64,000 bases of DNA, taken from an uncultured Christensenellaceae bacterium. Its GTDB lineage: Bacteria; Bacillota; Clostridia; Christensenellales; UBA3700. How positions within the stretch are numbered: position 1 is the first letter of the stretch; each line of letters opens with the position of its first letter. The notes under the pieces were generated by a model that saw only the letters and a list, made by a program, of their open reading frames with translations, was not told the origin of the DNA and searched no databases. This document shows positions 40,270-48,763 of the stretch, in pieces. The stretch is from assembly GCA_944380285.1 (NCBI GenBank), contig CALWGZ010000010.1:1-64000 (forward strand), in the 5' to 3' direction. The position numbers and the translations under genes were made by a program.

Positions 40270-41778
40270 ATGGCAATCAAGACGTTGGGATACTTTACCA
40301 ATAATCAATTCGTTCAGTCCAAGACGGACAAGTACTATCCGGTGTTCAATCCGTCCACCGGCGAACAGATCGCGCAAATGCCGCGCTGCACGACCGACGA
40401 GATCGCCAAGGTCATCGACAACGCCCACGAGGCGTACAAGAAGTGGTCGAGAGTGCCCGTGCTCAAAAGAGTGCAGATCCTCTACCGCCTGCGTGCGCTC
40501 CTCGACGAGCATATGGACGAGCTGACCGAGCTGTGCGCGACCGAACACGGCAAAAATTGGGACGAGAGCAAGGGCGACATCCTCAAGGCGAAAGAGGGCA
40601 CCGAACTCGCGTGCTCTATGCCGTCGCTGCTCCAAGGCGAGAGTCTGATGGACGCGTCGAGCGGCTATGACACCGTGCTCTACCGCGAGTCGATGGGCGT
40701 GTTCGCCGGCATCGCGCCGTTCAACTTCCCGGCGATGATCCCGATGGGCTGGATGACCCCGGTCTGCATCGCTTGCGGCAACGCGATCGTCCTCAAAGTC
40801 GCCGGCGCGACCCCGATGACCTCGCTGCGCATCGCCGAGCTGTACCGCGAAGCCGGTCTTCCCGACGGCGTGCTCAACATCGTCAGCTGCGACCGCAACG
40901 ACACCCAAGAGCTGATCAGCAACGACAAGATCGTCGGCATCACCTTTGTCGGTTCGACCAAGGTCGGCAGATATATCTATGAGACCGCCGCAAAGTACGG
41001 CAAGAGAGTGCAGTGCCTGTGCGAGGCGAAAAACCACGCGCTCGTGCTCAACGACGCCGCGCTCGACCGCACCGCGGCAGGCATCGTCAACGCGACCTAC
41101 GGCTGCGCCGGCGAGAGATGTATGGCTCTGCCCGTCGTCGTCGCCCAAGAGGGCATCGCCGACGCGCTCGTCGCCAAGATCAAGGAACTTGCGCAGGGCA
41201 TCAAGGTCGGTCCCGCCTATGACAAGACGACCAAGCTCGGTCCCGTATACAGCAAAGAGCATAAGGAGAGCGTCTCGGCGTGGATCCAAAAGGGCATCGA
41301 CGAGGGCGCGACGCTCGTGCTCGACGGCAGAAATACCGTCGTCAAAGGCTATGAGAAGGGTTTCTACCTCGGACCCACGATCCTCGACAACGTCACCCCC
41401 GAGATGACCGTCGGTCAGCGCGAGATCTTCGGACCCGTCCTCTGCATCAAGCGCGTCAAGACCTTCGAGGAGGGACTTGCGGTCATGAACGCCAACCCGT
41501 TCGCGAACGGCTCGGTCATCTATACCCAAAACGGCTATTATGCGCGCGAGTTCGTCCGCAACACCGACGGCGGTATGGTCGGCGTCAACGTCGGCATCCC
41601 GGTGCCGGTAGGCGTGTTCTCGTTCACGGGGCACAAGCACTCCTTCTTCGGCGACCTGCATTGCCTCGGCAGAGACAGCTTCAAGTTCTTCACCGACAGC
41701 AAGACGGTCACCACCCATTGGTTCGACGAGCATGAGGCAAAGTCGACCCACGTTACCACCTGGGACGGCACGATCTGA
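40270..41778 (+). CDS. iolA: Methylmalonate-semialdehyde / malonate-semialdehyde dehydrogenase
   Basis: An aldehyde dehydrogenase superfamily enzyme of the MmsA/IolA type that makes acetyl-CoA from malonate semialdehyde with CoA and NAD. Signs are APFNFPAMIPMGWMTPVCIA, the NAD region IVGITFVGSTKVGRYIYE, and the catalytic Cys in YGCAGERCMALPV. Near the end QNGYYAREFVRNTDGGMVGV and PVPVGVFSFTGHKHSFFGD are family hallmarks. Length 502. AAGGAGAAG precedes ATG 40270. Confidence 0.93.
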   Translation: MAIKTLGYFTNNQFVQSKTDKYYPVFNPSTGEQIAQMPRCTTDEIAKVIDNAHEAYKKWSRVPVLKRVQILYRLRALLDEHMDELTELCATEHGKNWDESKGDILKAKEGTELACSMPSLLQGESLMDASSGYDTVLYRESMGVFAGIAPFNFPAMIPMGWMTPVCIACGNAIVLKVAGATPMTSLRIAELYREAGLPDGVLNIVSCDRNDTQELISNDKIVGITFVGSTKVGRYIYETAAKYGKRVQCLCEAKNHALVLNDAALDRTAAGIVNATYGCAGERCMALPVVVAQEGIADALVAKIKELAQGIKVGPAYDKTTKLGPVYSKEHKESVSAWIQKGIDEGATLVLDGRNTVVKGYEKGFYLGPTILDNVTPEMTVGQREIFGPVLCIKRVKTFEEGLAVMNANPFANGSVIYTQNGYYAREFVRNTDGGMVGVNVGIPVPVGVFSFTGHKHSFFGDLHCLGRDSFKFFTDSKTVTTHWFDEHEAKSTHVTTWDGTI

Positions 41779-41789
41779 GGAGGCGCGCT

Positions 41790-42788
41790 ATGTTGAGACT
41801 CGGTATCATCGGCGCAGGCAGGATCGGCAAGGTCCATTGCGAATCGATAGGAAGATATGTCAAAGACGCGGTCGTCGCGTGCGTCGCCGACCCGTTCATG
41901 AATGCCGAGACGGAGAAGACCGTCAAGGCTTTGGGCGCCGAAAAGGTCACCAAGGATTACAGAGAAATACTCGCCGACAAGAGCATCGACGCGGTGCTTA
42001 TATGCTCGTCTACAGACACCCACGCCAAAATTTCGATCGAGTCGATCGAGGCGGGCAAGCACGTCTTTTGCGAAAAACCCGTCGACCACGACGTCGACAA
42101 GATCCTCGAAGTCAAGGCGGCTCTTGCCAAGAGCAACGTCAAATATCAAGTCGGCTTCAACCGCCGCTTCGACCACAACTTCGAGGCGGTCCGCGACGCG
42201 ATCGCAAGCGGCAAGATAGGGCATCTCGACGTGCTCAAGATCTGCTCGCGCGACCCCGGCGCGCCCCCGGTCGAGTACATCAAGGTCAGCGGAGGCATCT
42301 TCCTCGACATGACCATCCATGACTTCGACATGGTCAGGTTCTTGTCCGGCGACGAGGTCGAGAGCGTCTATGCGGTCGGCGGAGTCACCGTCGACAAGGC
42401 GATCGGCGAAGCCGGCGACATCGACACCGCGATCATCACGATGAAGCTCAAGGGCGGCACCCTTGCGGTCATCGACAACTGCCGCCGCGCGACCTACGGC
42501 TATGACCAAAGGGCGGAGGCGTTCGGCGCGCTCGGTCAGGTGGCGATCGCCAACGACTGCAAGTCGAGCGCGGTCATCTCGGACGCAAACGGCGTCACCG
42601 CCGAAAAACCGCTCTACTTCTTCCTCGAAAGATATATGCAGGCGTATGTCAAGGAGATCACCGAGTTCGTCGACTGCATCGTCAACGACAAGCCCGTTTC
42701 GGTCGGCATCGAGGACGGCTTGCAGGCGGTCGCGATCGGCATCGCCGCAAAGAAGTCTTTGGAGACGGGGATGCCCGTGAAATTGTAA
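41790..42788 (+). CDS. iolG: myo-inositol 2-dehydrogenase
   Basis: A Gfo/Idh/MocA-family oxidoreductase that starts the pathway by oxidising myo-inositol to 2-keto-inositol. The N-terminal NAD fold shows IIGAGRIGKVHCESIGRY; HVFCEKPVDHDVDKI has the conserved EKP; GGIFLDMTIHDFDMVRFL holds the Asp-His pair. Length 332. It ends the operon; a bidirectional terminator follows. No inositol transporter or IolR-type repressor gene is present in this window, so both must be elsewhere or of another type. Confidence 0.93.
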   Translation: MLRLGIIGAGRIGKVHCESIGRYVKDAVVACVADPFMNAETEKTVKALGAEKVTKDYREILADKSIDAVLICSSTDTHAKISIESIEAGKHVFCEKPVDHDVDKILEVKAALAKSNVKYQVGFNRRFDHNFEAVRDAIASGKIGHLDVLKICSRDPGAPPVEYIKVSGGIFLDMTIHDFDMVRFLSGDEVESVYAVGGVTVDKAIGEAGDIDTAIITMKLKGGTLAVIDNCRRATYGYDQRAEAFGALGQVAIANDCKSSAVISDANGVTAEKPLYFFLERYMQAYVKEITEFVDCIVNDKPVSVGIEDGLQAVAIGIAAKKSLETGMPVKL

Positions 42789-42810
42789 GAAAAAAACGCA
42801 AAACACAGAG

Positions 42811-42837
42811 AAAAAGCGCGGAAGCTCCGCGCTTTTT
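42811..42837. terminator. Bidirectional terminator between iolG and the second DUF4143 gene
   Basis: AAAAAGCGCGGA (42811-42822) pairs with TCCGCGCTTTTT (42826-42837) around a three-base loop, so both strands end in T runs. It serves the convergent genes on either side. Confidence 0.9.
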
Positions 42838-42854
42838 CGATGCCTTTTCACAGT

Positions 42855-44081
42855 TCAGCCGAGGTCTTTGCCGTCGCGCATAAATGCGGCGATGTCCGTG
42901 TTTTTGATGCCGTTGCGGTTTTGACGCAGCGTATCCAATGTAAACAGATATTTTGGGTAGTTGTCCCGAATGCGCTCGAACGGACGATATTCTCTCTCTT
43001 CGGTGACCGGATCCATGATCGTCATTGCCACTTGAATGTAGTAGTAGTCGTCATGTTTGCGAGTGATGAAGTCGCACTCGAGGTTGCCTATCCTGCCCAC
43101 GCTCAATTTGTATCCCTTTGTTTTGAGATAGCAAAACAGAATATTTTCGAGCGCCGCGCCGTAATTGACCCGCGCGTCTACGTTTTGAGAGAAGTAGATA
43201 CCGAGGTCGGCAAGGTAGTATTTTTGCTCGCCGCTCAGAGCCTTTTTCGATCGCAGGTCAAAACGGGGACAGGAGTAGATTATCTTCGCGCTTTCGAGGA
43301 TCTCCAAATATCTCGTCACGGTTTGCGGAGTGACGGCTATTTGCTCTTTTTTGAGCGCCGCCGCTATGCTTTGGGCGCTGATCATCGAGCCGAAATTGTT
43401 GATGACAAAATTTTTGACGCGTTCGAACGACGCAACATTGCGTATCTTGCGGTTGCGCGCGATGTCTTTGTCAAAAATCTGCTCGATTATGCTTTGCGTG
43501 TAGAGTGCGCGGTCGTCGGCGTTCGGGAACTCCAATGCCTTGGGGAATCCGCCTTGACGAATGTATTCGTCGAACTCGCCGTGCGTATCGTCCGTCACCG
43601 TAAGCCCCAAGAACCTTTTCATGTCGAGATACTCGTTGAAGGTCAAGGTGAACATCTCGATCTCTATATAACGTCCCGTCAGCTTGGTCACCAATTCGCC
43701 TCCGAGCAGATAGGAGTTGGAACCGGTGATGAACAGAGAATGACCGCTTTCGCGATAGGCGTTGACAATACGTTCAAAACCGCGTACGTTTTGAACCTCG
43801 TCGATGAAAATATACTTTTTGCGACCGTCGGAGATCAAAGGATCTATCGCCTCGGAGAGCGCGCTCGGAGAGGTGACGTTCAAATAAGGACGAGTGTCGA
43901 GATTGAGATAGATGATGTCTCCGTCCGATATGCCGCGTTCTTTGAGGTCGTCGATCACCGAGAGCATAAAACAAGACTTGCCGCAACGACGAATGCCCGT
44001 TATGACTTTGACAAGATCGCTTTCGTAAAAGCCGCGGATCTTGTTCAAATAGTATTCGCGCTTGAAAATTTGATTTTGCAT
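42855..44081 (-). CDS. AAA-family ATP-binding protein with DUF4143 C-terminus, second copy
   Basis: A 408-residue paralogue of the protein at 13335. Walker A GIRRCGKS lies at 29-36 and Walker B is YIFIDEVQNV; LFITGSNSYLLGGELVTK, LTGRYIEIEMFTLTFNEYL, SGEQKYYLADLGIYFS, NYGAALENILFCYLK and GRIGNLECDFITRK are all shared with minor changes. The two are diverged through the whole length, so this is not a recent copy. Ribosome site GAGGTGAAAAT. Its promoter region has the same palindrome-plus-TTGA layout as the first gene. Function unknown. Confidence 0.9.
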   Translation of the reverse strand: MQNQIFKREYYLNKIRGFYESDLVKVITGIRRCGKSCFMLSVIDDLKERGISDGDIIYLNLDTRPYLNVTSPSALSEAIDPLISDGRKKYIFIDEVQNVRGFERIVNAYRESGHSLFITGSNSYLLGGELVTKLTGRYIEIEMFTLTFNEYLDMKRFLGLTVTDDTHGEFDEYIRQGGFPKALEFPNADDRALYTQSIIEQIFDKDIARNRKIRNVASFERVKNFVINNFGSMISAQSIAAALKKEQIAVTPQTVTRYLEILESAKIIYSCPRFDLRSKKALSGEQKYYLADLGIYFSQNVDARVNYGAALENILFCYLKTKGYKLSVGRIGNLECDFITRKHDDYYYIQVAMTIMDPVTEEREYRPFERIRDNYPKYLFTLDTLRQNRNGIKNTDIAAFMRDGKDLG

Positions 44082-44098
44082 ATTTTCACCTCAACATC

Positions 44099-44127
44099 AA
44101 TATAGCATAATCATTGAGTTTTTTCAA
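44099..44127 (-). promoter_or_regulatory. Promoter of the second DUF4143 gene
   Basis: Minus strand: TTGAAA (44127-44122), 17 bases, TATATT (44104-44099). The -35 box directly abuts the palindrome at 44128-44174. Confidence 0.75.
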
Positions 44128-44174
44128 GTTAACGCATATATTTTTGCAAAAAAGTGAAAAAAGTATGCGTTAAC
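44128..44174. repeat. Palindrome at the second DUF4143 promoter
   Basis: GTTAACGCATA (44128-44138) and TATGCGTTAAC (44164-44174) form an 11-bp stem. On the gene's strand the order is CAGTTAA, arm, TTTTTGCAAAAA-type loop, arm, TTAACTTGA, exactly the layout of the 13240-13290 palindrome, but the arm sequence beyond GTTAA is different and still complementary. Confidence 0.8.
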
Positions 44175-44289
44175 TGCCGTTTTTTAAGGTTGCAAAAGCA
44201 AAAGTTATCACTATCCGAGGGCTAAAAGACGTTTGTCAAGCGCGCTCGGACGGCGGAAAAGGAGAGGGCGCGGGCGCAAAATTATTTTG

Positions 44290-44318
44290 TTGACGTGCGC
44301 GCGCGTGTGCCTTATAAT
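44290..44318 (+). promoter_or_regulatory. Sigma-A promoter of the GH31 gene
   Basis: TTGACG (44290-44295), 17 bases, TATAAT (44313-44318), about 32 bases before the ATG. Confidence 0.85.
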
Positions 44319-44350
44319 GGAATTGCGGAACCGCCGCATATGAGGGAATT

Positions 44351-46690
44351 ATGAAGAGATTCGAGATCGAAGTGCCGTCGGCAAGCGCGGCAAGACAAAT
44401 GTTGACGATCGGCGACGTGCGCTTCACAGTGCTTACGCCGCGTCTGCTCCGTGTGGAGACGGGCGCGTTTTGCGACGAGCCGACTCAGCGCGTTTGGAGA
44501 CGCGCGTTCGACGCTCCGACGTTCGAGCGCGGACAGAGCGGCAATGTCGTCGAGATCGTCACCGCGGACACGCGGTTTGTCTACGACGTCGGAAAGCACA
44601 AAATGATCGAGATCGTCTTGAAGGATGGCAGGCGAGTGCGCAACTTCCGCAAGGGCAACCTCAAGGGGACGCGCCGCACGCTGGACGGCTGCGACGGGGC
44701 GGTGCCGCTCGAAGACGGGCTGGTCTCGCGCGGCGGCGTCGCGGTGATGGACGACTCGGACGGGCTGATATTGCGCGGCGACAAGATCGTGCAAAGACCG
44801 CCTTGCCGCGACCTCTATTTCTTCGCGTACGGCAGCGATTACCGCGGTTGTATCGCAGACTTTTTCAAGTTGTGCGGCGACGTGCCGCTGCTGCCGCGCT
44901 ATGCGCTGGGCAATTGGTGGAGCCGCTACAAGGCGTACACACAGCAGGAATATCTCGATCTGATGCGCCGCTTCAAGCGCGAAAAATTGCCGATCACGAT
45001 CGCGACGATCGACATGGATTGGCATTGGGTCGACGTCGTCGGCAAGTTCGGCGAAGAGGCGAGACCGCGCGTTTCGCTCGGCGCGATCGACAGAATGTAC
45101 AACACGCGCATGCCCGGCTGGACGGGATACAGCTGGAACACTGACCTCTTTCCCGATCACAAAGCGATGTTCCGCGAGCTCAAAGAGATGGGCTATCGCA
45201 TCACCCTCAACGTGCACCCGGCGCAGGGGATACGCTTCTTCGAGGACATGTATCCCGAGGTCGCAAAGACGGTCGGCGTCGACCCGGCGGCGAGGGCGCA
45301 GATCCCGTTCTCGCTCGCGGACGAGAACTATATCAAGGCATATTTCGACGATGTGCACAGGCCGTACGAGAGGGAGGGCGTCGACTTTTGGTGGATCGAT
45401 TGGCAGCAGGGCAAACGCAGCGACGTGCCCGGGCTGGATCCGCTTTGGGCGCTCAACCACTATCACACCCTCGATCAGGCGGACGAGGGCAAGCGGCCGC
45501 TCATCCTGTCGCGCTACGCAAAAGAGGGCTCGCACCGCTATCCGGTCGGCTTCTCGGGCGATTCGTTCATGACGTGGCGCTCGCTCAAATTTCAGCCGTA
45601 TATGACCGCGACCGCGGCAAACGTCGGCTACACTTGGTGGAGCCACGACATCGGCGGCCACCAATGGGGCGTCAAGGACGACGAACTCTATGTCAGATGG
45701 CTGCAATTCGGCGTGTTTTCGCCCATCAACCGCCTGCACTCCACGTCCAATGAGTTTATGGGCAAGGAGCCGTGGAAGTGTACGCGCCTCGGCGAGAGCG
45801 CCGCGGACGAGTTTTTGAGGCTGCGCCACAGGTTGATCCCCTACCTCTATTCCGAAAACCGCGCGACTCACACCGAGGGGCGCGCGTTGTGCGAGCCGAT
45901 GTACTACGGCTACGACGTCCCCGAGGCGTATGAGGCGAAAACTCAATACATGTTCGGCAAAAACCTGCTCGTAAGCCCCATCGTGCGCCCGTCCGACAGA
46001 CGTACCGCGCTTGCGTGGGCGGACGTCTGGCTGCCCGAGGGCGAGTGGACGGACATCTTCACCGGCAACCGCTACAAGGCGGGAAAATACCGCGTTTTCA
46101 GACCGCTCCACCAAATGCCCGTCTTCGCAAAAGAGGGCGCGATCGTCCCGATGTACGCCTCGGGCGACGACAACGGCTTGCAGCCTGACAGAGCGCTGTG
46201 CATAAAGGTGTTTCGCGGCAGCGGCGAGTACGACCTCTACGAGGACGACGGGCTCAGCATGGACTATCGCGGCGGTGCGTTCGTCGTCACGCATATGAGC
46301 GTGAGCATGGACGGCGACCGCTTGACATTCAAGCTCGAGCCGGGAGGCGGAGACCTCTCGATGCTGCCCGAAGACAGAAGCTGGACGCTTGACTTTGCCG
46401 ACATAGCCGAGGCGGAAGTCGCCGTCGACGGCATGCCGATCGGCAAGTTGTCGGAAGGCGTGTGCGTCAAATACGCCGGCACGCCGCTCACCGTCACATT
46501 GACCGCGTGCGCCTTCAAGCGCAACGCAGACTATCGTGAAAGCGTGATCGAGACCGTTTCGCGCTACCGCATGACCAACATGCGCAAGCTGACGACGTTC
46601 CGCCGCGTCCCCGACGTGCGCGACTGCCGCCTGCCCCTCTCGCAGTCGCTGCGCGGCCCCATCGAGGAGCTGAGACGCATTTGCGAATAG
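44351..46690 (+). CDS. GH31 family glycosidase (alpha-glucosidase/xylosidase type)
   Basis: A retaining (alpha/beta)8-barrel enzyme of 779 residues. The barrel opens with PRYALGNWWSRYKAYTQQEY; ITIATIDMDWHWVD binds substrate; FWWIDWQQG near residue 348 carries the catalytic nucleophile Asp; FSGDSFMTWRSLKFQPYM probably holds the acid/base Asp; WWSHDIGGHQWGVKDDELYVRW follows in two parts (SHDIGGH). The WIDWQQG form differs from the WxDMNE of classic alpha-glucosidases, so the substrate may be another alpha-glycoside such as a GalNAc- or plant-derived one; this is not decidable here. No signal peptide is seen, so it is cytosolic. Confidence 0.88.
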   Translation: MKRFEIEVPSASAARQMLTIGDVRFTVLTPRLLRVETGAFCDEPTQRVWRRAFDAPTFERGQSGNVVEIVTADTRFVYDVGKHKMIEIVLKDGRRVRNFRKGNLKGTRRTLDGCDGAVPLEDGLVSRGGVAVMDDSDGLILRGDKIVQRPPCRDLYFFAYGSDYRGCIADFFKLCGDVPLLPRYALGNWWSRYKAYTQQEYLDLMRRFKREKLPITIATIDMDWHWVDVVGKFGEEARPRVSLGAIDRMYNTRMPGWTGYSWNTDLFPDHKAMFRELKEMGYRITLNVHPAQGIRFFEDMYPEVAKTVGVDPAARAQIPFSLADENYIKAYFDDVHRPYEREGVDFWWIDWQQGKRSDVPGLDPLWALNHYHTLDQADEGKRPLILSRYAKEGSHRYPVGFSGDSFMTWRSLKFQPYMTATAANVGYTWWSHDIGGHQWGVKDDELYVRWLQFGVFSPINRLHSTSNEFMGKEPWKCTRLGESAADEFLRLRHRLIPYLYSENRATHTEGRALCEPMYYGYDVPEAYEAKTQYMFGKNLLVSPIVRPSDRRTALAWADVWLPEGEWTDIFTGNRYKAGKYRVFRPLHQMPVFAKEGAIVPMYASGDDNGLQPDRALCIKVFRGSGEYDLYEDDGLSMDYRGGAFVVTHMSVSMDGDRLTFKLEPGGGDLSMLPEDRSWTLDFADIAEAEVAVDGMPIGKLSEGVCVKYAGTPLTVTLTACAFKRNADYRESVIETVSRYRMTNMRKLTTFRRVPDVRDCRLPLSQSLRGPIEELRRICE

Positions 46691-46914
46691 CCTATTTCAA
46701 AAAACGCGTCATATGACGTAAAATTTGAAACAGGACAAGACCCAGCGGAAAAACCGAACAGCCGACAGCAAAGACCTATCGGCAAGACCATGCGCACGAT
46801 GGCGAAAGAGATCTACAATGTGCTGCGCTCGGATGACGAAGTGTAGGTGCTCGGCATAAAAAGGCGGACAGCGGCTCTTGAATTTCTTTGAAAAGTTTTT
46901 CGGGATCGCATAGG

Positions 46915-46944
46915 AAAAAGACGCTCCCGATCGGGGCGTCTTTT
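46915..46944. terminator. Terminator of tRNA-Arg (minus) and possibly of the GH31 gene (plus)
   Basis: AAAAAGACG (46915-46923) pairs with CGTCTTTT (46937-46944), with a CCCGATCGGG inner stem. On the minus strand it starts right after the CCA end of the tRNA. The 46691-46914 stretch shows no gene beyond a short open frame. Confidence 0.8.
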
Positions 46945-47020
46945 GGCGTCGCTAAGAGGATTTGAACCTCCGACCTACCGCTTAGGAGGCGGTCGCTCTA
47001 TCCAGCTGAGCTATAGCGAC
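46944..47020 (-). tRNA. tRNA-Arg (anticodon CCT)
   Basis: The cloverleaf is complete on the minus strand: acceptor GTCGCTA/TAGCGAC, D arm GCTCAGCTGGATAGAGC, anticodon stem ACCGC/GCGGT with loop CTCCTAA (anticodon CCT), T arm GGAGGTTCAAATCCTCT-like, discriminator G (46947) and an encoded CCA (46946-46944). It reads the AGG codon. Confidence 0.95.
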
Positions 47021-47038
47021 ATTTGGGGTTGCTAAAAG

Positions 47039-47067
47039 ATTATACTACATCGCCGCGGCGATTGCAA
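47039..47067 (-). promoter_or_regulatory. Sigma-A promoter of tRNA-Arg
   Basis: Minus strand: TTGCAA (47067-47062), 17 bases, TATAAT (47044-47039). Confidence 0.8.
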
Positions 47068-47234
47068 GCGATAGCGAGGGGGTAAAAGATATCGGTCGGA
47101 AAGTTGACGGAAAGGGCGGCGGATCTTGAAGGCGAGCGAGCGGAGCGTCGTCAACGGCGATCGAAGCGATAGCGAGGGGGTAAAAGATATCGCGCAAAAA
47201 GTTGACGGAAAGGACGGCGGAGCTTGAAGGCGAG
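47066..47234. repeat. 71-bp direct repeat, two copies
   Basis: 47066-47136 and 47164-47234 share AAGCGATAGCGAGGGGGTAA, AAGATATCG, AAAGTTGACGGAAAGG and CTTGAAGGCGAG. They lie 98 bases apart in the gap between the tRNA gene and the zinc-ribbon genes, where no gene is visible (47021-47304). Confidence 0.8.
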
Positions 47235-47304
47235 GCGGGCAGGGCGCGTCAAAAGAAAATTGCAGGCGGCGCAAATGTGCGATCAAAAGGAGAAAATTGG
47301 GCAG

Positions 47305-47329
47305 AAAAAAGCGCCGCTCGAGGCGGCGC
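47305..47329 (-). terminator. Terminator of the zinc-ribbon gene cluster
   Basis: Minus strand: GCGCCGC, loop CTCGA, GCGGCGC, then TTTTTT, seven bases after the stop of the last gene. Confidence 0.85.
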
Positions 47330-47335
47330 CGAAGC

Positions 47336-47728
47336 TCACAGCATCAATGGGAGCAAAGCCGTAAGCAGGCACAACGCGAGAGTGACCACGAGCGACACGA
47401 CAAAGCCGGCGATCGCGCATTTGCCTATCTTTTTGGCGCGCTTGGGGAACTCTTCGTTCCAGACAAGGTAGAGCACAAGCCCGACGGTGGGCGCAAAGAA
47501 GCCCAGCGCGCCCCACCAGCCCGAGGGTTTTTCTTCTTGCTTGACAGGCTTGTCGGGCGCAGGGTATTCGGGCGGACGGCGGTCGCCGCTCGAAAAGAAG
47601 CCGTCGAGCGCGTCGTCGATCCTGTCCGACCAATTTTTCTTTTGTTCGGCAGGGGCGAGCGGCGCGCCGCAATTTCGGCAAAAGGCGTCGTTTGCGCCCA
47701 CTTCGCTGCCGCATTTTGGACAGAACAT
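47336..47728 (-). CDS. Zinc-ribbon membrane protein, third of a tandem trio
   Basis: 130 residues: an N-terminal zinc ribbon (MFCPKCGSEVGANDAFCRNC, two CxxC pairs), a polar linker (about 25-68), then a short hydrophobic segment WWGALGFFAPTVGLVLYLVW with the following basic EEFPKRAKKIGK, and a second helix CAIAGFVVSLVVTLALCLLT. An in-frame GTG/other start upstream (47788) would overlap the previous gene; MFCPKCG at 47728 matches the paralogues. The family is common in Clostridia; function unknown, probably a small membrane protein with a cytosolic metal site. Confidence 0.75.
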   Translation of the reverse strand: MFCPKCGSEVGANDAFCRNCGAPLAPAEQKKNWSDRIDDALDGFFSSGDRRPPEYPAPDKPVKQEEKPSGWWGALGFFAPTVGLVLYLVWNEEFPKRAKKIGKCAIAGFVVSLVVTLALCLLTALLPLML

Positions 47729-47741
47729 AGCGCGCCTCCCG

Positions 47742-48254
47742 TCAGAGCAGCAACGCCGCGAGCGCGAACATCGAGTACGGATCCGCAACCGCGGCTCCGA
47801 TGCCGATCGCCACCGAGACGATGAAGACGATGATGGGGATGATGATGCCCGCCGCGACGCTGACGATCACGCTGATCAACGCGCCCTTGCCCGCGTATTT
47901 CGCGCGCCTGCGGTGCTCGTCGTACCAGACGAGATAGAGGATCAAGCCGATCACGGGGAAGAAGAAGCCCAGCGCGATCCAGCCCTTGGACGCGTCCTCG
48001 TTTTCGCCGTGGCGGTCTTGATATTGGTTGTAGTTGAAGCCCTGCGGGTTGTAGCCGCCCTGCTGCCCGTAAGGGTTGCCGTATTGCCGACCTGCGTTGC
48101 CGCTGCCGAACGGATCGGCGCCGGGTTGGGCGGTCGTTTGTTGATCGTCGGGCTGAGCTTGCGACGCCTCGCCCTCCAACGCTATCGGCGAGCCGCAACC
48201 GCGGCAAAAATGGTCGCCGGGATTTACTTCGGTTCCGCATTTGGGACAAAACAT
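47742..48254 (-). CDS. Zinc-ribbon membrane protein, second of a tandem trio
   Basis: 170 residues with the same plan: zinc ribbon MFCPKCGTEVNPGDHFCRGC, a long linker rich in Gln, Gly, Asn, Pro and Tyr (about 35-95), the hydrophobic block IALGFFFPVIGLILYLVWYD, a basic EHRRRAKYAGKGA loop, and a C-terminal helix (VIVSVAAGIIIPIIVFIVSV) with an extra hydrophobic end. It lies 31 bases downstream of the first gene of the trio. The repeat of one design three times points to tandem duplication. Function unknown. Confidence 0.78.
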   Translation of the reverse strand: MFCPKCGTEVNPGDHFCRGCGSPIALEGEASQAQPDDQQTTAQPGADPFGSGNAGRQYGNPYGQQGGYNPQGFNYNQYQDRHGENEDASKGWIALGFFFPVIGLILYLVWYDEHRRRAKYAGKGALISVIVSVAAGIIIPIIVFIVSVAIGIGAAVADPYSMFALAALLL

Positions 48255-48285
48255 GATGATTACCTCCTTGTTTTTTCGTGCCGCG

Positions 48286-48732
48286 TCATCCTGCGATCAA
48301 TCCGATGAGGAAGGTGAGCACCCAGAGCACCACAGCGGCGATCACGCCTATCAACGCGCCCTTGCCTGCGACCTTGGCGCGCTTGCGGTGATTGTCGTAC
48401 CAGACGAGGTAGAGTATCAAGCCGACGACGGGGAAGAAAAACCCGAGCACTCCCCAGCCTGCGGAGGCTTGTTCGTTCTCGCCGTGATCTTGCTTGTATT
48501 GATCGTAGTTGAAGCCCTGAGGCGAGCCGGCGTTGCAGCCGCTGCCGAACGGGTCGGGCGTTGCGCCCGGTTGAGCGCCGGGCTGTTGCGCCTGCTGATC
48601 GCCTTGCGCGTCAGTTTGAGCGAACGGCTCGGCAGACGCGCTCTCGGCGGCGTCCTGCGCTATCGGTGCGCCGCAATTGCGGCAAAAACGGTCGTCCGAG
48701 GTGACCTCGGCGCCGCATTTCGGACAAAACAT
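48286..48732 (-). CDS. Zinc-ribbon membrane protein, first of a tandem trio
   Basis: 148 residues: MFCPKCGAEVTSDDRFCRNC zinc ribbon, a linker rich in Gln, Ala, Gly and Pro, GWGVLGFFFPVVGLILYLVW, a basic NHRKRAKVAGKGA loop and a final helix VIAAVVLWVLTFLIGLIAG. It is the promoter-proximal gene, with GGAGGAGG in front of the start. The three proteins share the ribbon, the GFFxPxxGLxLYLVW helix and the basic loop, so the linkers and C-termini diverged after duplication. Confidence 0.8.
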   Translation of the reverse strand: MFCPKCGAEVTSDDRFCRNCGAPIAQDAAESASAEPFAQTDAQGDQQAQQPGAQPGATPDPFGSGCNAGSPQGFNYDQYKQDHGENEQASAGWGVLGFFFPVVGLILYLVWYDNHRKRAKVAGKGALIGVIAAVVLWVLTFLIGLIAG

Positions 48733-48763
48733 GATTGACCTCCTCCATATGTTTTATGATTCA

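Noticed and set aside
39241..41751. 836-codon open frame on the minus strand
   Set aside because: Antisense to iolE and iolA; the codon pattern follows the plus-strand genes.
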